From contig JAHBTI010000002.1 in the NCBI GenBank assembly GCA_019638705.1, forward strand, positions 185,990-249,989: 64,000 nucleotides of DNA, written 5' to 3'. Of the stretch, positions 8,733 through 16,964 are shown in pieces. A model generated the notes under the pieces. The model was given only the letters and a program-made list of their open reading frames with translations, made no database searches and was not told the origin of the DNA. Positions within the stretch are counted from its first letter, which is position 1, and each line of letters starts with the position of its first letter. The translations under genes were made by a program, and so were the position numbers. This stretch comes from Bacteroidota bacterium (lineage in GTDB: Bacteria > Bacteroidota > Bacteroidia > B-17B0 > Aurantibacillaceae).

Positions 8733-9968
8733 ATGAAAATTAAACAGATTATTTTTTTACTGCTTATAACAACAGTTGTTCGCGGACAAATTGCACCCGA
8801 AAAATTTGAGAAATTTGCTAATAAACAAGATAGTTTGTTTACGCTTGCTTATGAGCGGCAAGATGTGAAAACTTACAATAAATTATTGAATGAGTTTGTA
8901 TCTCAATACAGCAAACTTTCGGCAGACGACAAAAACAATTTTGCAGATTATCTTAGCGGAGCTTATTACAATTTCAGTTGCACTTACTCATTGTTAAACA
9001 ACAAACCAATGGCATTAACTTACCTGAAAAAATCCATTGACGCAGGTTATATTGATTATGCACACATTCAAAAAGACAGCGACTTGGATAACATACGAAA
9101 TGAAAAAGAGTTTAAAGAAATTAATGCTCAATTAAGGAACGTCGGCGATTATCTTTTTATTTTGAGAAAAGCCGAAAAATATAATTTATCCGACAACAGA
9201 CCGTTTCCAAACTTTACCTATCAATCTGCCGAAAATTCAAATCTTGCAACGCTGCGCAAATCTTTTAATCTTGACAGCATTGCAGGGCAAGGAAATGATG
9301 TTCTTAAAATTCTTAATCTGCTTCATTGGATACACAACTTAATTCCGCACGACGGCAGTCACGGAAATCCTGTTGTAAAAAATGCAATGAGCATGATTGC
9401 AGAATGTAAGCGCGACAACAGGGGATTAAATTGCAGAGGGCTTGCAATGGTTCTCAACGAATGTTATTTGTCTTTGGGAATTAAATCACGCATTGTAACC
9501 TGTTTGCCAAAAGACAGTTTGAAAATTGACAGCGATTGTCATGTTATAAATTCTGTTTATTCCGAAAAGTTGAAAAAATGGTTGTGGATTGACCCGACTT
9601 TTAATGCGTATGTGATGAACGAAAAAGGAGAGCTGTTGAGCATTGAAGAAGTGAGAGAAAAAATAATTCGTAACGAACCTTTAATTCTAAATCCTCACGC
9701 TAACTGGAACAATCAAAATCAGCAGACAAAAGAATATTATCTTTTTACTTACATGGCTAAAAACCTGTATATGCTTGAATGTCCTGTAAACAGCGAATAC
9801 AATATGGAAACAAAAGAAGAAGGACGAACTTATACTTACACTACACTTATTCCGCTTGATTATTACGAGCAAACGCCTGATAAAACGGAAGACAAAGACA
9901 CAAAAACAAACACTACTTGGATTAGGTACAAAACAAATAATCCCACTTTGTTTTGGCAAACGCCGTAA
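8733..9968 (+). CDS. Secreted transglutaminase-like protein with TPR-like N-terminus
   Basis: 411 residues with signal peptide MKIKQIIFLLLITTVVRG. Residues ~20-140 look like the helical TPR end-of-group domain (NFSCTYSLLNNKPMALTYLK; a SIDAGYIDY step). Residues ~200-320 carry a transglutaminase-like Cys-His-Asp arrangement: Cys in GLNCRGLAMVLNECY, His in CHVINSVYS, Asp in WLWIDPTFNAYV. The family includes peptidases and cross-linking enzymes, so the catalytic triad is probable but the substrate is unknown. It lies 37 bases behind rel and may be read through from it. Confidence 0.7.
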   Translation: MKIKQIIFLLLITTVVRGQIAPEKFEKFANKQDSLFTLAYERQDVKTYNKLLNEFVSQYSKLSADDKNNFADYLSGAYYNFSCTYSLLNNKPMALTYLKKSIDAGYIDYAHIQKDSDLDNIRNEKEFKEINAQLRNVGDYLFILRKAEKYNLSDNRPFPNFTYQSAENSNLATLRKSFNLDSIAGQGNDVLKILNLLHWIHNLIPHDGSHGNPVVKNAMSMIAECKRDNRGLNCRGLAMVLNECYLSLGIKSRIVTCLPKDSLKIDSDCHVINSVYSEKLKKWLWIDPTFNAYVMNEKGELLSIEEVREKIIRNEPLILNPHANWNNQNQQTKEYYLFTYMAKNLYMLECPVNSEYNMETKEEGRTYTYTTLIPLDYYEQTPDKTEDKDTKTNTTWIRYKTNNPTLFWQTP

Positions 9969-10286
9969 TGTTTTATCTTCACTTTTCACCACCTTTCATT
10001 TAATATCTTTAATATTGTCGCTCGCAACCTCATAAAGGTTCTTTTCAATTAAGGGCAATTTTTCAGCATACTCCAACCAAAGTGTCAGACATGACAGAAA
10101 TAGATTACCAACACCAATAGCCTGAATTAAAAGTAAACCCCGCTGTTTTCATTAACTTTAACGATTATTATCATTCTAACGAGATTTAACTGCCCTAAAG
10201 GGTAGCAATCCTGTGTTGTAATTAGTAGCTTTACGAAAATAAAAAAGCGTATAACCATAACTATTATCATTTAAAATATATTCGAA
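9969..10286. other. Intergenic region with possible minus-strand gene remnant
   Basis: No intact gene. On the minus strand, 10148 down to 9996 stays open for 50 codons. It reads like a protein C-terminus: a hydrophobic stretch (LLLIQAIGVGNLFLSCLTLW) followed by a charged tail ending NIKDIK. An in-frame stop lies just upstream and there is no start. Possibly the tail of a degraded gene. Confidence 0.35.
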
Positions 10287-11108
10287 ATGAAAAAGCGTTT
10301 TATTGTTCTTATTGATTTTTCGGAGTACTCAGCCAACCTGCTGAAGTATGCCTTTGACTGGGGTAAGCGTATTGATGCCGAACTTTTATTAGTGCATAAA
10401 TTGGAGTTTGTAACCAGTGGTCGTATAGACGACCTGAAAAGAGAAGAAACTACCCAAATTGCCATTTCTGAAAGTTTTGGCGAGCTGAAAGATTTTGCGC
10501 ACTCTGTTTTGCCCGAAGCGGCTCACCAATTCAAATTTACTGTTGCGCTGAATAATTTAACGGCTAAACTTTCCGAGTTGCTGAAAGAACCTTATGATAA
10601 CCTGATGTTTGTAGGCGTGAAAGAAACAGGCTTGTTGGAAAAGTTATTTTTGGGCAATATTGCCATTGAAGTAATTGATGATACAACAGGTATTGTGGCA
10701 GCCATACCCGAAGACATGAAAATTTTCGCTCCCGAAAAAATATTTATCGGCGTTAAGGAAGTTTTTCCGTTAAATGTTTCCGAATTAACTACCCTGCTTG
10801 ATTATTTCGGAAATGCTGTACCTGCCATTAATTTTTTCACCATTCTAAATCCCGAAGACGACACGCTGAAATCCGAGAACTATTTAAACGAATTATCACG
10901 CCAGTTTTCAGCTAAAGCAATTACCTCTACTTCCGTTTATAAAACCGAGAATGTAGATAATTACATTAAAGACATGATGAGGAACAACCCCAATGCCTTG
11001 TTGGTCGTTCAAAAAGGCAGCCGCCTGTTAAAAGACAATTTGTTGAGGCATTTTCTGATAAACGAGTTGATTTACGATGGAAAATCGCCGCTGATTATAT
11101 TACCATAA
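10287..11108 (+). CDS. Universal stress protein, two-domain
   Basis: A 273-residue cytoplasmic protein with two UspA-like halves. The first begins KRFIVLIDFSEYSANLLKYAFDWGKR and the second begins KIFIGVKEVFPLNVSEL. The second ends with the characteristic NALLVVQKGSRLLKD...LIILP, though the classic G-2x-G-9x-G ATP loop is degenerate. Such tandem Usp proteins often sit beside cation/proton antiporters in Bacteroidota, and here the antiporter starts 14 bases downstream. A regulatory role for the antiporter is plausible but inferred. Confidence 0.82.
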   Translation: MKKRFIVLIDFSEYSANLLKYAFDWGKRIDAELLLVHKLEFVTSGRIDDLKREETTQIAISESFGELKDFAHSVLPEAAHQFKFTVALNNLTAKLSELLKEPYDNLMFVGVKETGLLEKLFLGNIAIEVIDDTTGIVAAIPEDMKIFAPEKIFIGVKEVFPLNVSELTTLLDYFGNAVPAINFFTILNPEDDTLKSENYLNELSRQFSAKAITSTSVYKTENVDNYIKDMMRNNPNALLVVQKGSRLLKDNLLRHFLINELIYDGKSPLIILP

Positions 11109-11122
11109 CTTTATTACATCTA

Positions 11123-13387
11123 ATGGGACATTTACCTGACTTAATTCATGATTTAGCACTTATTTTAATAACAGGAGCAATTGCAACCCTGCTGTTCCGC
11201 AGAATAAAACAACCGCTTGTGTTGGGCTATATTATAGCAGGGTTTTTAGTTGGTCCGTATTTTCATTTATTTCCCACCGTTGTAGATAGTGCCAACGTTA
11301 AAATACTGGCAGAAATCGGTGTCATCTTCCTGCTTTTTAATCTTGGGCTTGAATTTAGTTTTAAAAAATTAATGCGTGTTGGCGGTTCGGCTTCTATCAC
11401 GGCATTAGTTGAAATTGTTTTCATAACTGTTGCGGGCTTCTTTACCGGAAAATTATTGGGCTGGTCAACTATGGACAGCTTGTTTTTGGGAGGTATGCTG
11501 GCAAGTTCTTCCACCACCATTATTATACGCGCTTTTGAAGAGTTGGGCGTAAAATCAAAATCGTATGCCCGAATTGTATTTGGCGTATTAATAGTGGAAG
11601 ATATTGTCGTTATCCTCCTTATGGTGTTGCTTTCTACCATTGCGGTAACGCAGCAGGTAGAAGGTGCTGAAATTGTTTTCACCGTATCCAAACTGCTTTT
11701 TTTTCTTATTATCTGGTTTGTTGTCGGCATTTATCTGCTGCCCACACTTCTTAAAAAAGCCAAATCGCTTTTAGATGAAGAAACCATGCTTATTCTCTCG
11801 CTGGGGCTTTGCCTTGGTATGGTGGTGCTGGCAACACAAGTTGGTTTTTCTGCTGAATTGGGTGCGTTTATTATGGGTTCTATTATGGCAGAAACCACTG
11901 CCGCCGAAAAAGTAGAACATATCACCAAGCCCGTAAAAGACCTTTTTGGCGCAGTATTTTTTGTTTCGGTGGGTATGATGATAGACCCCCAAGCCATGCT
12001 TGAATACGGTGTACCTGTTATCATCATTACCTTGCTTACGCTGTTTGGGAAACTTATCAGCACCACGCTGGGAGCATTGCTGTCGGGACAGCCACTCAAA
12101 CAATCGGTGCAGGTGGGCATGAGCATGGCACAGATAGGGGAGTTTGCTTTTATAGTTGCCACGCTTGGATTATCATTGGGCGTTATTTCCGATTTCTTAT
12201 TTCCCATTGCCGTTGGTGCTTCTGCAATTACCACGTTCAGCACACCTTACCTCATAAAGTATTCAGAGCCGTTTTATCTTTTCTTGGAACGTCATCTGCC
12301 TAAAAAGTGGGTAGAGCGGTTAAACCGTTATACCATGAGTACACAAACCATTCAGGCAGAAGGCGACTGGAAAACCGTTTTGTTCGGCTACATAAAAATT
12401 GTGGCAATTAACGGCATCATCATCGTGAGCCTTGTTTTGCTCTCGGTAAATTTCTTAGTTCCTTTTTTAAATCAAAATATCAGCAATACAACGTTAAAGG
12501 GAATAATTGCCTTAACACTCACGCTCGGAGCATCTTCGCCTTTTCTGTACGCACTTATGACAAAACGGCTTGGCAATTTGGCTTACAAAACAATATGGCT
12601 CAAAAAGCAATACAGCCGCGGACCTTTGCTTATCATTGAAATATTACGTGTGGCGGCAGGCTTACTACTCATCGGGTTTTGCGTGTCGCAAATATATAAC
12701 GACCTCATTGCTCTTGCCGTTATAGTACCTTTAATGGTGATAATTGTGTTTGTGTTTTCCAAAAAAATGCAGCACATCTATCAGCGCATTGAAGAACGGT
12801 TTTTCGGAAATTTGAACGCGCGCGAAAACGCCGAATATCATACCCTGTCTGCGTATGTGAAACGAAAAAGCAACGAAATTCAAAATGAACTGAAACTTTG
12901 GGACGCATACATTATTTCACTCACCGTTCCGCAGGTGGCAGTTTACATAGGCAGAACCCTTCAGGAACTTGCGTGGCGCGAACAGTATGGAATTAATATT
13001 GCTTACATTAAGCGTGGCGAAAAACTGATTCATATGCCCATAAAAACGGATATTTTACTCCCGTCTGACACAGTAGGGATTATAGCCACCGATGAACAGA
13101 TGCAGGTGTTTAAACCGGTTTTTGATACTGAGGAGGAGGTAGATATTGCCGAACCAAGTTTAGACTCCATTATTTTGGACAAGATTATAGTGAATGAATA
13201 CAATAAACTGAAAGGTTTGGACATTCGCTCATCGGGACTTAGAGAAAAAACCAACGGTTTAGTGATAGGTATTGAACGCAAAGGCGAAAGAATATTAAAT
13301 CCCGATTCAACCACTATTTTTGAATGGGACGATTTGGTTTGGATAGTTGGCAACAAAGAAAAAATAATGGCGTTTAAAAAAGTATAA
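11123..13387 (+). CDS. CPA2 family cation:proton antiporter with TrkA-C domains
   Basis: A 754-residue inner-membrane protein. Residues ~1-390 form the Na+/H+-exchanger fold of about 12 helices (RRIKQPLVLGYIIAGFLVGP; LGLEFSFKKL; QVGFSAELGAFIMGSIMAE). Three to four more hydrophobic helices (~410-550) follow. Two TrkA-C-like cytoplasmic domains occupy ~600-680 and ~685-754 (ILLPSDTVGIIATDEQM; FEWDDLVWIVGNKEKI). There is no RCK/TrkA-N nucleotide domain. Exchanges K+ or Na+ for protons, with the TrkA-C pair probably sensing a ligand. Its stop codon abuts the next start. Confidence 0.88.
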   Translation: MGHLPDLIHDLALILITGAIATLLFRRIKQPLVLGYIIAGFLVGPYFHLFPTVVDSANVKILAEIGVIFLLFNLGLEFSFKKLMRVGGSASITALVEIVFITVAGFFTGKLLGWSTMDSLFLGGMLASSSTTIIIRAFEELGVKSKSYARIVFGVLIVEDIVVILLMVLLSTIAVTQQVEGAEIVFTVSKLLFFLIIWFVVGIYLLPTLLKKAKSLLDEETMLILSLGLCLGMVVLATQVGFSAELGAFIMGSIMAETTAAEKVEHITKPVKDLFGAVFFVSVGMMIDPQAMLEYGVPVIIITLLTLFGKLISTTLGALLSGQPLKQSVQVGMSMAQIGEFAFIVATLGLSLGVISDFLFPIAVGASAITTFSTPYLIKYSEPFYLFLERHLPKKWVERLNRYTMSTQTIQAEGDWKTVLFGYIKIVAINGIIIVSLVLLSVNFLVPFLNQNISNTTLKGIIALTLTLGASSPFLYALMTKRLGNLAYKTIWLKKQYSRGPLLIIEILRVAAGLLLIGFCVSQIYNDLIALAVIVPLMVIIVFVFSKKMQHIYQRIEERFFGNLNARENAEYHTLSAYVKRKSNEIQNELKLWDAYIISLTVPQVAVYIGRTLQELAWREQYGINIAYIKRGEKLIHMPIKTDILLPSDTVGIIATDEQMQVFKPVFDTEEEVDIAEPSLDSIILDKIIVNEYNKLKGLDIRSSGLREKTNGLVIGIERKGERILNPDSTTIFEWDDLVWIVGNKEKIMAFKKV

Positions 13388-14269
13388 ATGGACAGAAAAA
13401 CGTTTTTAAAATCACTGGCAATATTGCCATTAACAACATCGGCAATGAAGCTGAACGAATTAAACAAAATAACAGAACCGTTAGGCAAAACAAAAAAGAT
13501 GCCTGTGCTGTTCCTTGGGCACGGCAGCCCTATGAATGCCATTGAAGAAAATGAATTTGTAGCAGGGTTTAGAAATGTGGCAAAAGAAATTCCGAAACCC
13601 AATGCCATACTTTGTATTTCGGCACACTGGGAAACCAAAGGCACGTTTGTAACCGCCATGGAAAAGCCAAAAACCATTCATGACTTTGGCGGATTTCCGA
13701 AAGAATTATTTGAAGTGCAATATCCCGCACCGGGAAGCCCTGACTTGGCGAGAGAAACAAAAACACTCATCAAAAAAACAACGGTAGGCTTAGACGACAA
13801 ATGGGGACTTGACCACGGAGCATGGAGTGTGATAAAACATTTATTCCCAAAAGCCGATGTTCCGGTAATACAACTAAGTTTGGATTACAGCCAAACACCA
13901 CAATACCATTACGAATTGGCACAGCAAATAAAATCACTGCGCGAAAAAGGCGTGTTGATTATCGGCAGCGGAAACATGGTGCACAACCTTGGTATGGTGG
14001 CTTGGAAACAGCTGAACGAAACCTTTGGATTTGACTGGGCAATTGAAGCCAATGAAAAAATGAAACAATTTATTCTCAGCAGCAACCACAAACAACTCAT
14101 TAATTTTCGTTCACAAGGCAAAGCGTTTGACTTAGCCATACCAACTCCTGAACACTATTTGCCTTTGCTCTACTCATTGGCAGTAAAAGAAGAAAGCGAC
14201 CCCATAAGCCTGTTTAATGACAAAGCGGTTGCAGGTTCGCTTACCATGACATCGGTAAAAATAGGCTAA
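13388..14269 (+). CDS. Extradiol dioxygenase family protein (YgiD/DODA-like)
   Basis: A 293-residue protein of the LigB/4,5-DOPA extradiol dioxygenase family. The metal-site histidines are visible in FLGHGSPMNAI, CISAHWETKG, GLDHGAWSV and GNMVHNLGM. Family members open catechol rings with Fe(II) or Zn(II). The physiological substrate in Bacteroidota is unknown. The N-terminus (MDRKTFLKSLAILPLTTSA) resembles a weak export signal without twin arginines. It begins directly after the antiporter stop codon, so the three genes from 10287 form an operon. Confidence 0.85.
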   Translation: MDRKTFLKSLAILPLTTSAMKLNELNKITEPLGKTKKMPVLFLGHGSPMNAIEENEFVAGFRNVAKEIPKPNAILCISAHWETKGTFVTAMEKPKTIHDFGGFPKELFEVQYPAPGSPDLARETKTLIKKTTVGLDDKWGLDHGAWSVIKHLFPKADVPVIQLSLDYSQTPQYHYELAQQIKSLREKGVLIIGSGNMVHNLGMVAWKQLNETFGFDWAIEANEKMKQFILSSNHKQLINFRSQGKAFDLAIPTPEHYLPLLYSLAVKEESDPISLFNDKAVAGSLTMTSVKIG

Positions 14270-14347
14270 ACGCCACAAACCTGCTCCTGTGAATTTTGTT
14301 TTTGCGGTAAACAAAATAAAATTTTATATTCAGGAACTTAAATTACG

Positions 14348-15367
14348 ATGAAAACAAAAAATTTTCTCTTCTTACTTGTACTCGTTTCATGTTTGTTTTG
14401 CTGCAAAAACAATGAGGCTGAAAAAGCCGATTTGGAAAGGGCGGACAGCCTGAGCATAAAATTAAATTCGCCCGAACTGAAAGCGGTAAACAAAGAGTTG
14501 TTGGAAAATCCAAATTCGGCAGACTTGTATGTTAAACGCGGAAGAGTGTATTTGAGTTTACACGAATTAGAAGAAGCTATTAACGATGCCAACCGCGCCA
14601 TAAAAATAGACAGCACCAAAGCAGATTATTTTATGTTGTTGGTAGATGCCTATTTCAGCCAAAACAAAACGCGCCAAGCAAAAGATGAGTTGGAAAAAAT
14701 AGAAAAAAAGTTTCCCGACAATACCGAAGCATTAATGAAACTCGGTGAATTGTTTTACATTGTGCGCCAATATCAAAAAGGCATTGACTATATAAACAAA
14801 GCCTTGAAAATTGACGAACACATTGCCAAAGGTTATTTTTTAAAAGGAAAAATTTACAGCGAGAGCGGCGATACAAACCGCGCCATTTCAAGTTTGGTAA
14901 CGGCTACGGAACAAGACAATGCGTATGAAGATGCGTTTTACGATTTGGGAATAATGTATGCCGCCCGAAAAAATCCCTTGGCGTTGGAGTATTATCAAAG
15001 CGCGTTGAGAATAAATCCGAACAACAACGAAGCAAAATATGCGCGTGCAAAATTTCTGCAAGACATCGGTAAAATTGACGAAGCCGTTAAAGAATATGAA
15101 GCCTTAATTTCAGAAAACAAAACTTGTGAAAACTGTTATTACAACTTGGGCGCAATTTACCTCAACCTGAAACAAGACAACAAAAAAGCATTAGACTATT
15201 TTACCAAAGCCATTGAACTAAATCCTTCGTACATTCAGGCGTATTTTGCGCGCGGTTACACCTATTCAAAATTAAAAGACAAAGAAAACGCGAAAGCAGA
15301 TTACAAAATGTGCCTGAAAATTGAGCCGAATTACGAGGCGGCAATTGAGGGTTTAAATGAACTATAA
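14348..15367 (+). CDS. TPR-repeat lipoprotein
   Basis: 339 residues. The signal peptide ends at a Cys-Cys lipobox (VSCLFCCKNNEAEK). The rest is a nearly continuous array of about seven to eight tetratricopeptide repeats (ADLYVKRGRVYLSLHELEEA; AYEDAFYDLGIMYAARKNPL; CYYNLGAIYLNLKQDNKKA). Probably an outer-membrane-anchored scaffold in the periplasm. Specific partner unknown; the next gene (patatin) begins six bases later, suggesting co-expression. Confidence 0.8.
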   Translation: MKTKNFLFLLVLVSCLFCCKNNEAEKADLERADSLSIKLNSPELKAVNKELLENPNSADLYVKRGRVYLSLHELEEAINDANRAIKIDSTKADYFMLLVDAYFSQNKTRQAKDELEKIEKKFPDNTEALMKLGELFYIVRQYQKGIDYINKALKIDEHIAKGYFLKGKIYSESGDTNRAISSLVTATEQDNAYEDAFYDLGIMYAARKNPLALEYYQSALRINPNNNEAKYARAKFLQDIGKIDEAVKEYEALISENKTCENCYYNLGAIYLNLKQDNKKALDYFTKAIELNPSYIQAYFARGYTYSKLKDKENAKADYKMCLKIEPNYEAAIEGLNEL

Positions 15368-15373
15368 AAAACT

Positions 15374-16402
15374 ATGGCAAACAAAAAACACGTTGGGGTT
15401 GCATTACAGGGCGGCGGTGCGCACGGCGCATTTACCTGGGGCGTATTAGACAGATTATTGGAAGAAGAAGATTTGGTTGCCGATGCTATGTGCGGAACAA
15501 GTGCGGGCGCAGTAAATGCGGTGGCTTGCGCATACGGACTTCACATTGGCGGAGCAGCAAAAGCAAAAGAACTGTTGGAAACACTTTGGCAAAAAATTGC
15601 TTTGAGCGGAAGTTTTTTATTTAAGCCAAGCCCTTTTGATAAAACATACGGCAACGGCGACATATACAACAGCCCCGGGTATATGTTTTTTAATACCATA
15701 ACACAATTCATGTCGCCGTACAATTTCAATCCGCTTAATTACAATCCTCTGCGCGACATTTTAAATGAACTGATTGACTTTGAAGAGTTGAAATGGTATA
15801 ACCATAAAAAATTATACATCTGCGCCACCAACGTAAAAACCAATCGCGCAAAAATTTTTAAGAACAACGAAATTACCGTGGATACTGTTTTGGCTTCTGC
15901 CTGTTTGCCGTTTTTATTTCAAGCCGTAGAAATTGAGGGCGAACATTACTGGGACGGAGGTTACATGGGCAATCCGCCAATTTTCCCGATTATTGAAGGA
16001 ACAGACTTGCACGATATTTTGCTCATTAAAATTAATTCCATCAACATTAAATCTGTGCCCACCACCGCACGCGACATTGCAGACAGAGTAAGCGAAATTT
16101 CGTTTAACAGCAGTTTGATTAATGAAATGAAACTCATTCACTACCGAAACGAATTGTTGCGACACGGCATTTTAAAAGTGGATAACAAAACCAACCGCGA
16201 AATTTTTGTGCATACCATCAGTGGTTACAAGGCACTAAGCCAATTAAGTTACAGCAGCAAAATGAATACCTCTTGGGAGTTTTTATTGGAACTGAAAGAG
16301 AAAGGGCGCGAAACTGCCGAACACTGGCTGAACACAGACTTTGAGCAAGTCGGAAAAAAATCAACCTTTGATGTAGAAGAACATTTTTTTGGTAAGTTGT
16401 AA
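15374..16402 (+). CDS. Patatin-like phospholipase
   Basis: A 342-residue lipid acyl hydrolase. Oxyanion hole GGGAHGAF, nucleophile serine in GTSAG (~residue 43), and the catalytic Asp in DGGYMGNPP complete the Ser-Asp dyad. There is no signal peptide, so it is probably cytoplasmic or membrane-associated. Long insertions between the motifs (GNGDIYNSPGYMFFN) resemble the DUF3734-type patatins. In operon with the TPR lipoprotein. Lipid substrate unknown. Confidence 0.87.
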   Translation: MANKKHVGVALQGGGAHGAFTWGVLDRLLEEEDLVADAMCGTSAGAVNAVACAYGLHIGGAAKAKELLETLWQKIALSGSFLFKPSPFDKTYGNGDIYNSPGYMFFNTITQFMSPYNFNPLNYNPLRDILNELIDFEELKWYNHKKLYICATNVKTNRAKIFKNNEITVDTVLASACLPFLFQAVEIEGEHYWDGGYMGNPPIFPIIEGTDLHDILLIKINSINIKSVPTTARDIADRVSEISFNSSLINEMKLIHYRNELLRHGILKVDNKTNREIFVHTISGYKALSQLSYSSKMNTSWEFLLELKEKGRETAEHWLNTDFEQVGKKSTFDVEEHFFGKL

Positions 16403-16412
16403 AATGTAAACG

Positions 16413-16786
16413 TTAGTTTGCGGTTCTCAATTGCTCAATTTCTTGTTTTAGTTCTTGGTTTTCTTGTTCCAATTTTTCAATCAGTTTGTCTTTACTTTTA
16501 ATCGTTTCTTTTTGAGATTGCAATAATTCTTGAAGAACGTTCAAATCATTTATGCCATGATTGTGTTGTGTGCCGTTGGTAAATGCCTCAGGGCTTACCG
16601 CAAATTTCTCGCAAATTTTATTTTTCAGTTCATCGGTAAAATGCGTTTGACCGTTTTCTAATTTACTGTATTGTTGCTGACTGTTATAATTCAGTTTTGC
16701 AGCAGCTTCTTTTTGTGTAAGCCCTTTATAAAATGCCTTAATGCTTTCAGGTTTTCACCAAGTTTTATGTCTTCGGGCGTTGTCAT
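16413..16786 (-). pseudogene. XRE-family regulator with coiled-coil tail, single-base frameshift
   Basis: Read on the minus strand, ATG at 16784-16786 gives MTTPEDIKLGEN. After a one-base loss near 16748-16752 the frame continues as an HTH_3 helix-turn-helix (IKAFYKGLTQKEAAAKLNY, then SKLENGQTHFTDE). A hinge and a C-terminal coiled coil of heptads (LIEKLEQENQELKQEIEQLR) end at the stop at 16413. The span is 374 bases, one short of a multiple of three, consistent with a single deletion. The divergent region upstream holds two inverted repeats. It is either a genuine pseudogene or a sequencing indel. Confidence 0.75.
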
Positions 16787-16809
16787 GGCAGTATGTTTTT
16801 ACATTGTGC

Positions 16810-16857
16810 CAAATGTATTTATATTCAAATAAATATAATATGACTTTGGTCATATTA
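16810..16857 (-). promoter_or_regulatory. -7 box and inverted-repeat operator upstream of the XRE gene
   Basis: TACATTTG (minus strand, 16817-16810) fits TAnnTTTG. At the expected -33 position is a perfect 9-bp dyad, TAATATGAC-TTTG-GTCATATTA (16836-16857). A repressor bound here would block the promoter, which fits autoregulation by the XRE protein. Confidence 0.45.
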
Positions 16858-16863
16858 CAATGT

Positions 16864-16889
16864 ATTTACGCTGTAAAACAGCGTAATAC
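16864..16889. repeat. Second dyad in divergent XRE/metallopeptidase region
   Basis: TTACGCTG (16866-16873) and CAGCGTAA (16879-16886) form a perfect 8-bp stem with loop TAAAA. With one bulged T the arms extend into GTA/TAC. A half-related copy GGTGTAAAATAC follows at 16890-16901. Confidence 0.6.
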
Positions 16890-16926
16890 GGTGTAAAATA
16901 CAACTAAAAAATGCAAAAATGCAGTT

Positions 16927-16934
16927 TAACTTTG
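16927..16934 (+). promoter_or_regulatory. -7 box upstream of metallopeptidase gene
   Basis: TAACTTTG matches TAnnTTTG and lies 30 bases before the ATG at 16965. No TTG is found at the -33 position, so the promoter may need an activator. Confidence 0.4.
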
Positions 16935-16964
16935 TGTGTAATAAATGACTAAAATCAAATTAGT

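Noticed and set aside
11731..12243. 170-codon minus-strand open frame
   Set aside because: It lies inside the antiporter gene, has a Ser/Pro/Thr-rich composition typical of an antisense shadow and no homology marks.
13030..13677. 215-codon minus-strand open frame
   Set aside because: Antisense to the antiporter and dioxygenase genes, both well supported by motifs.
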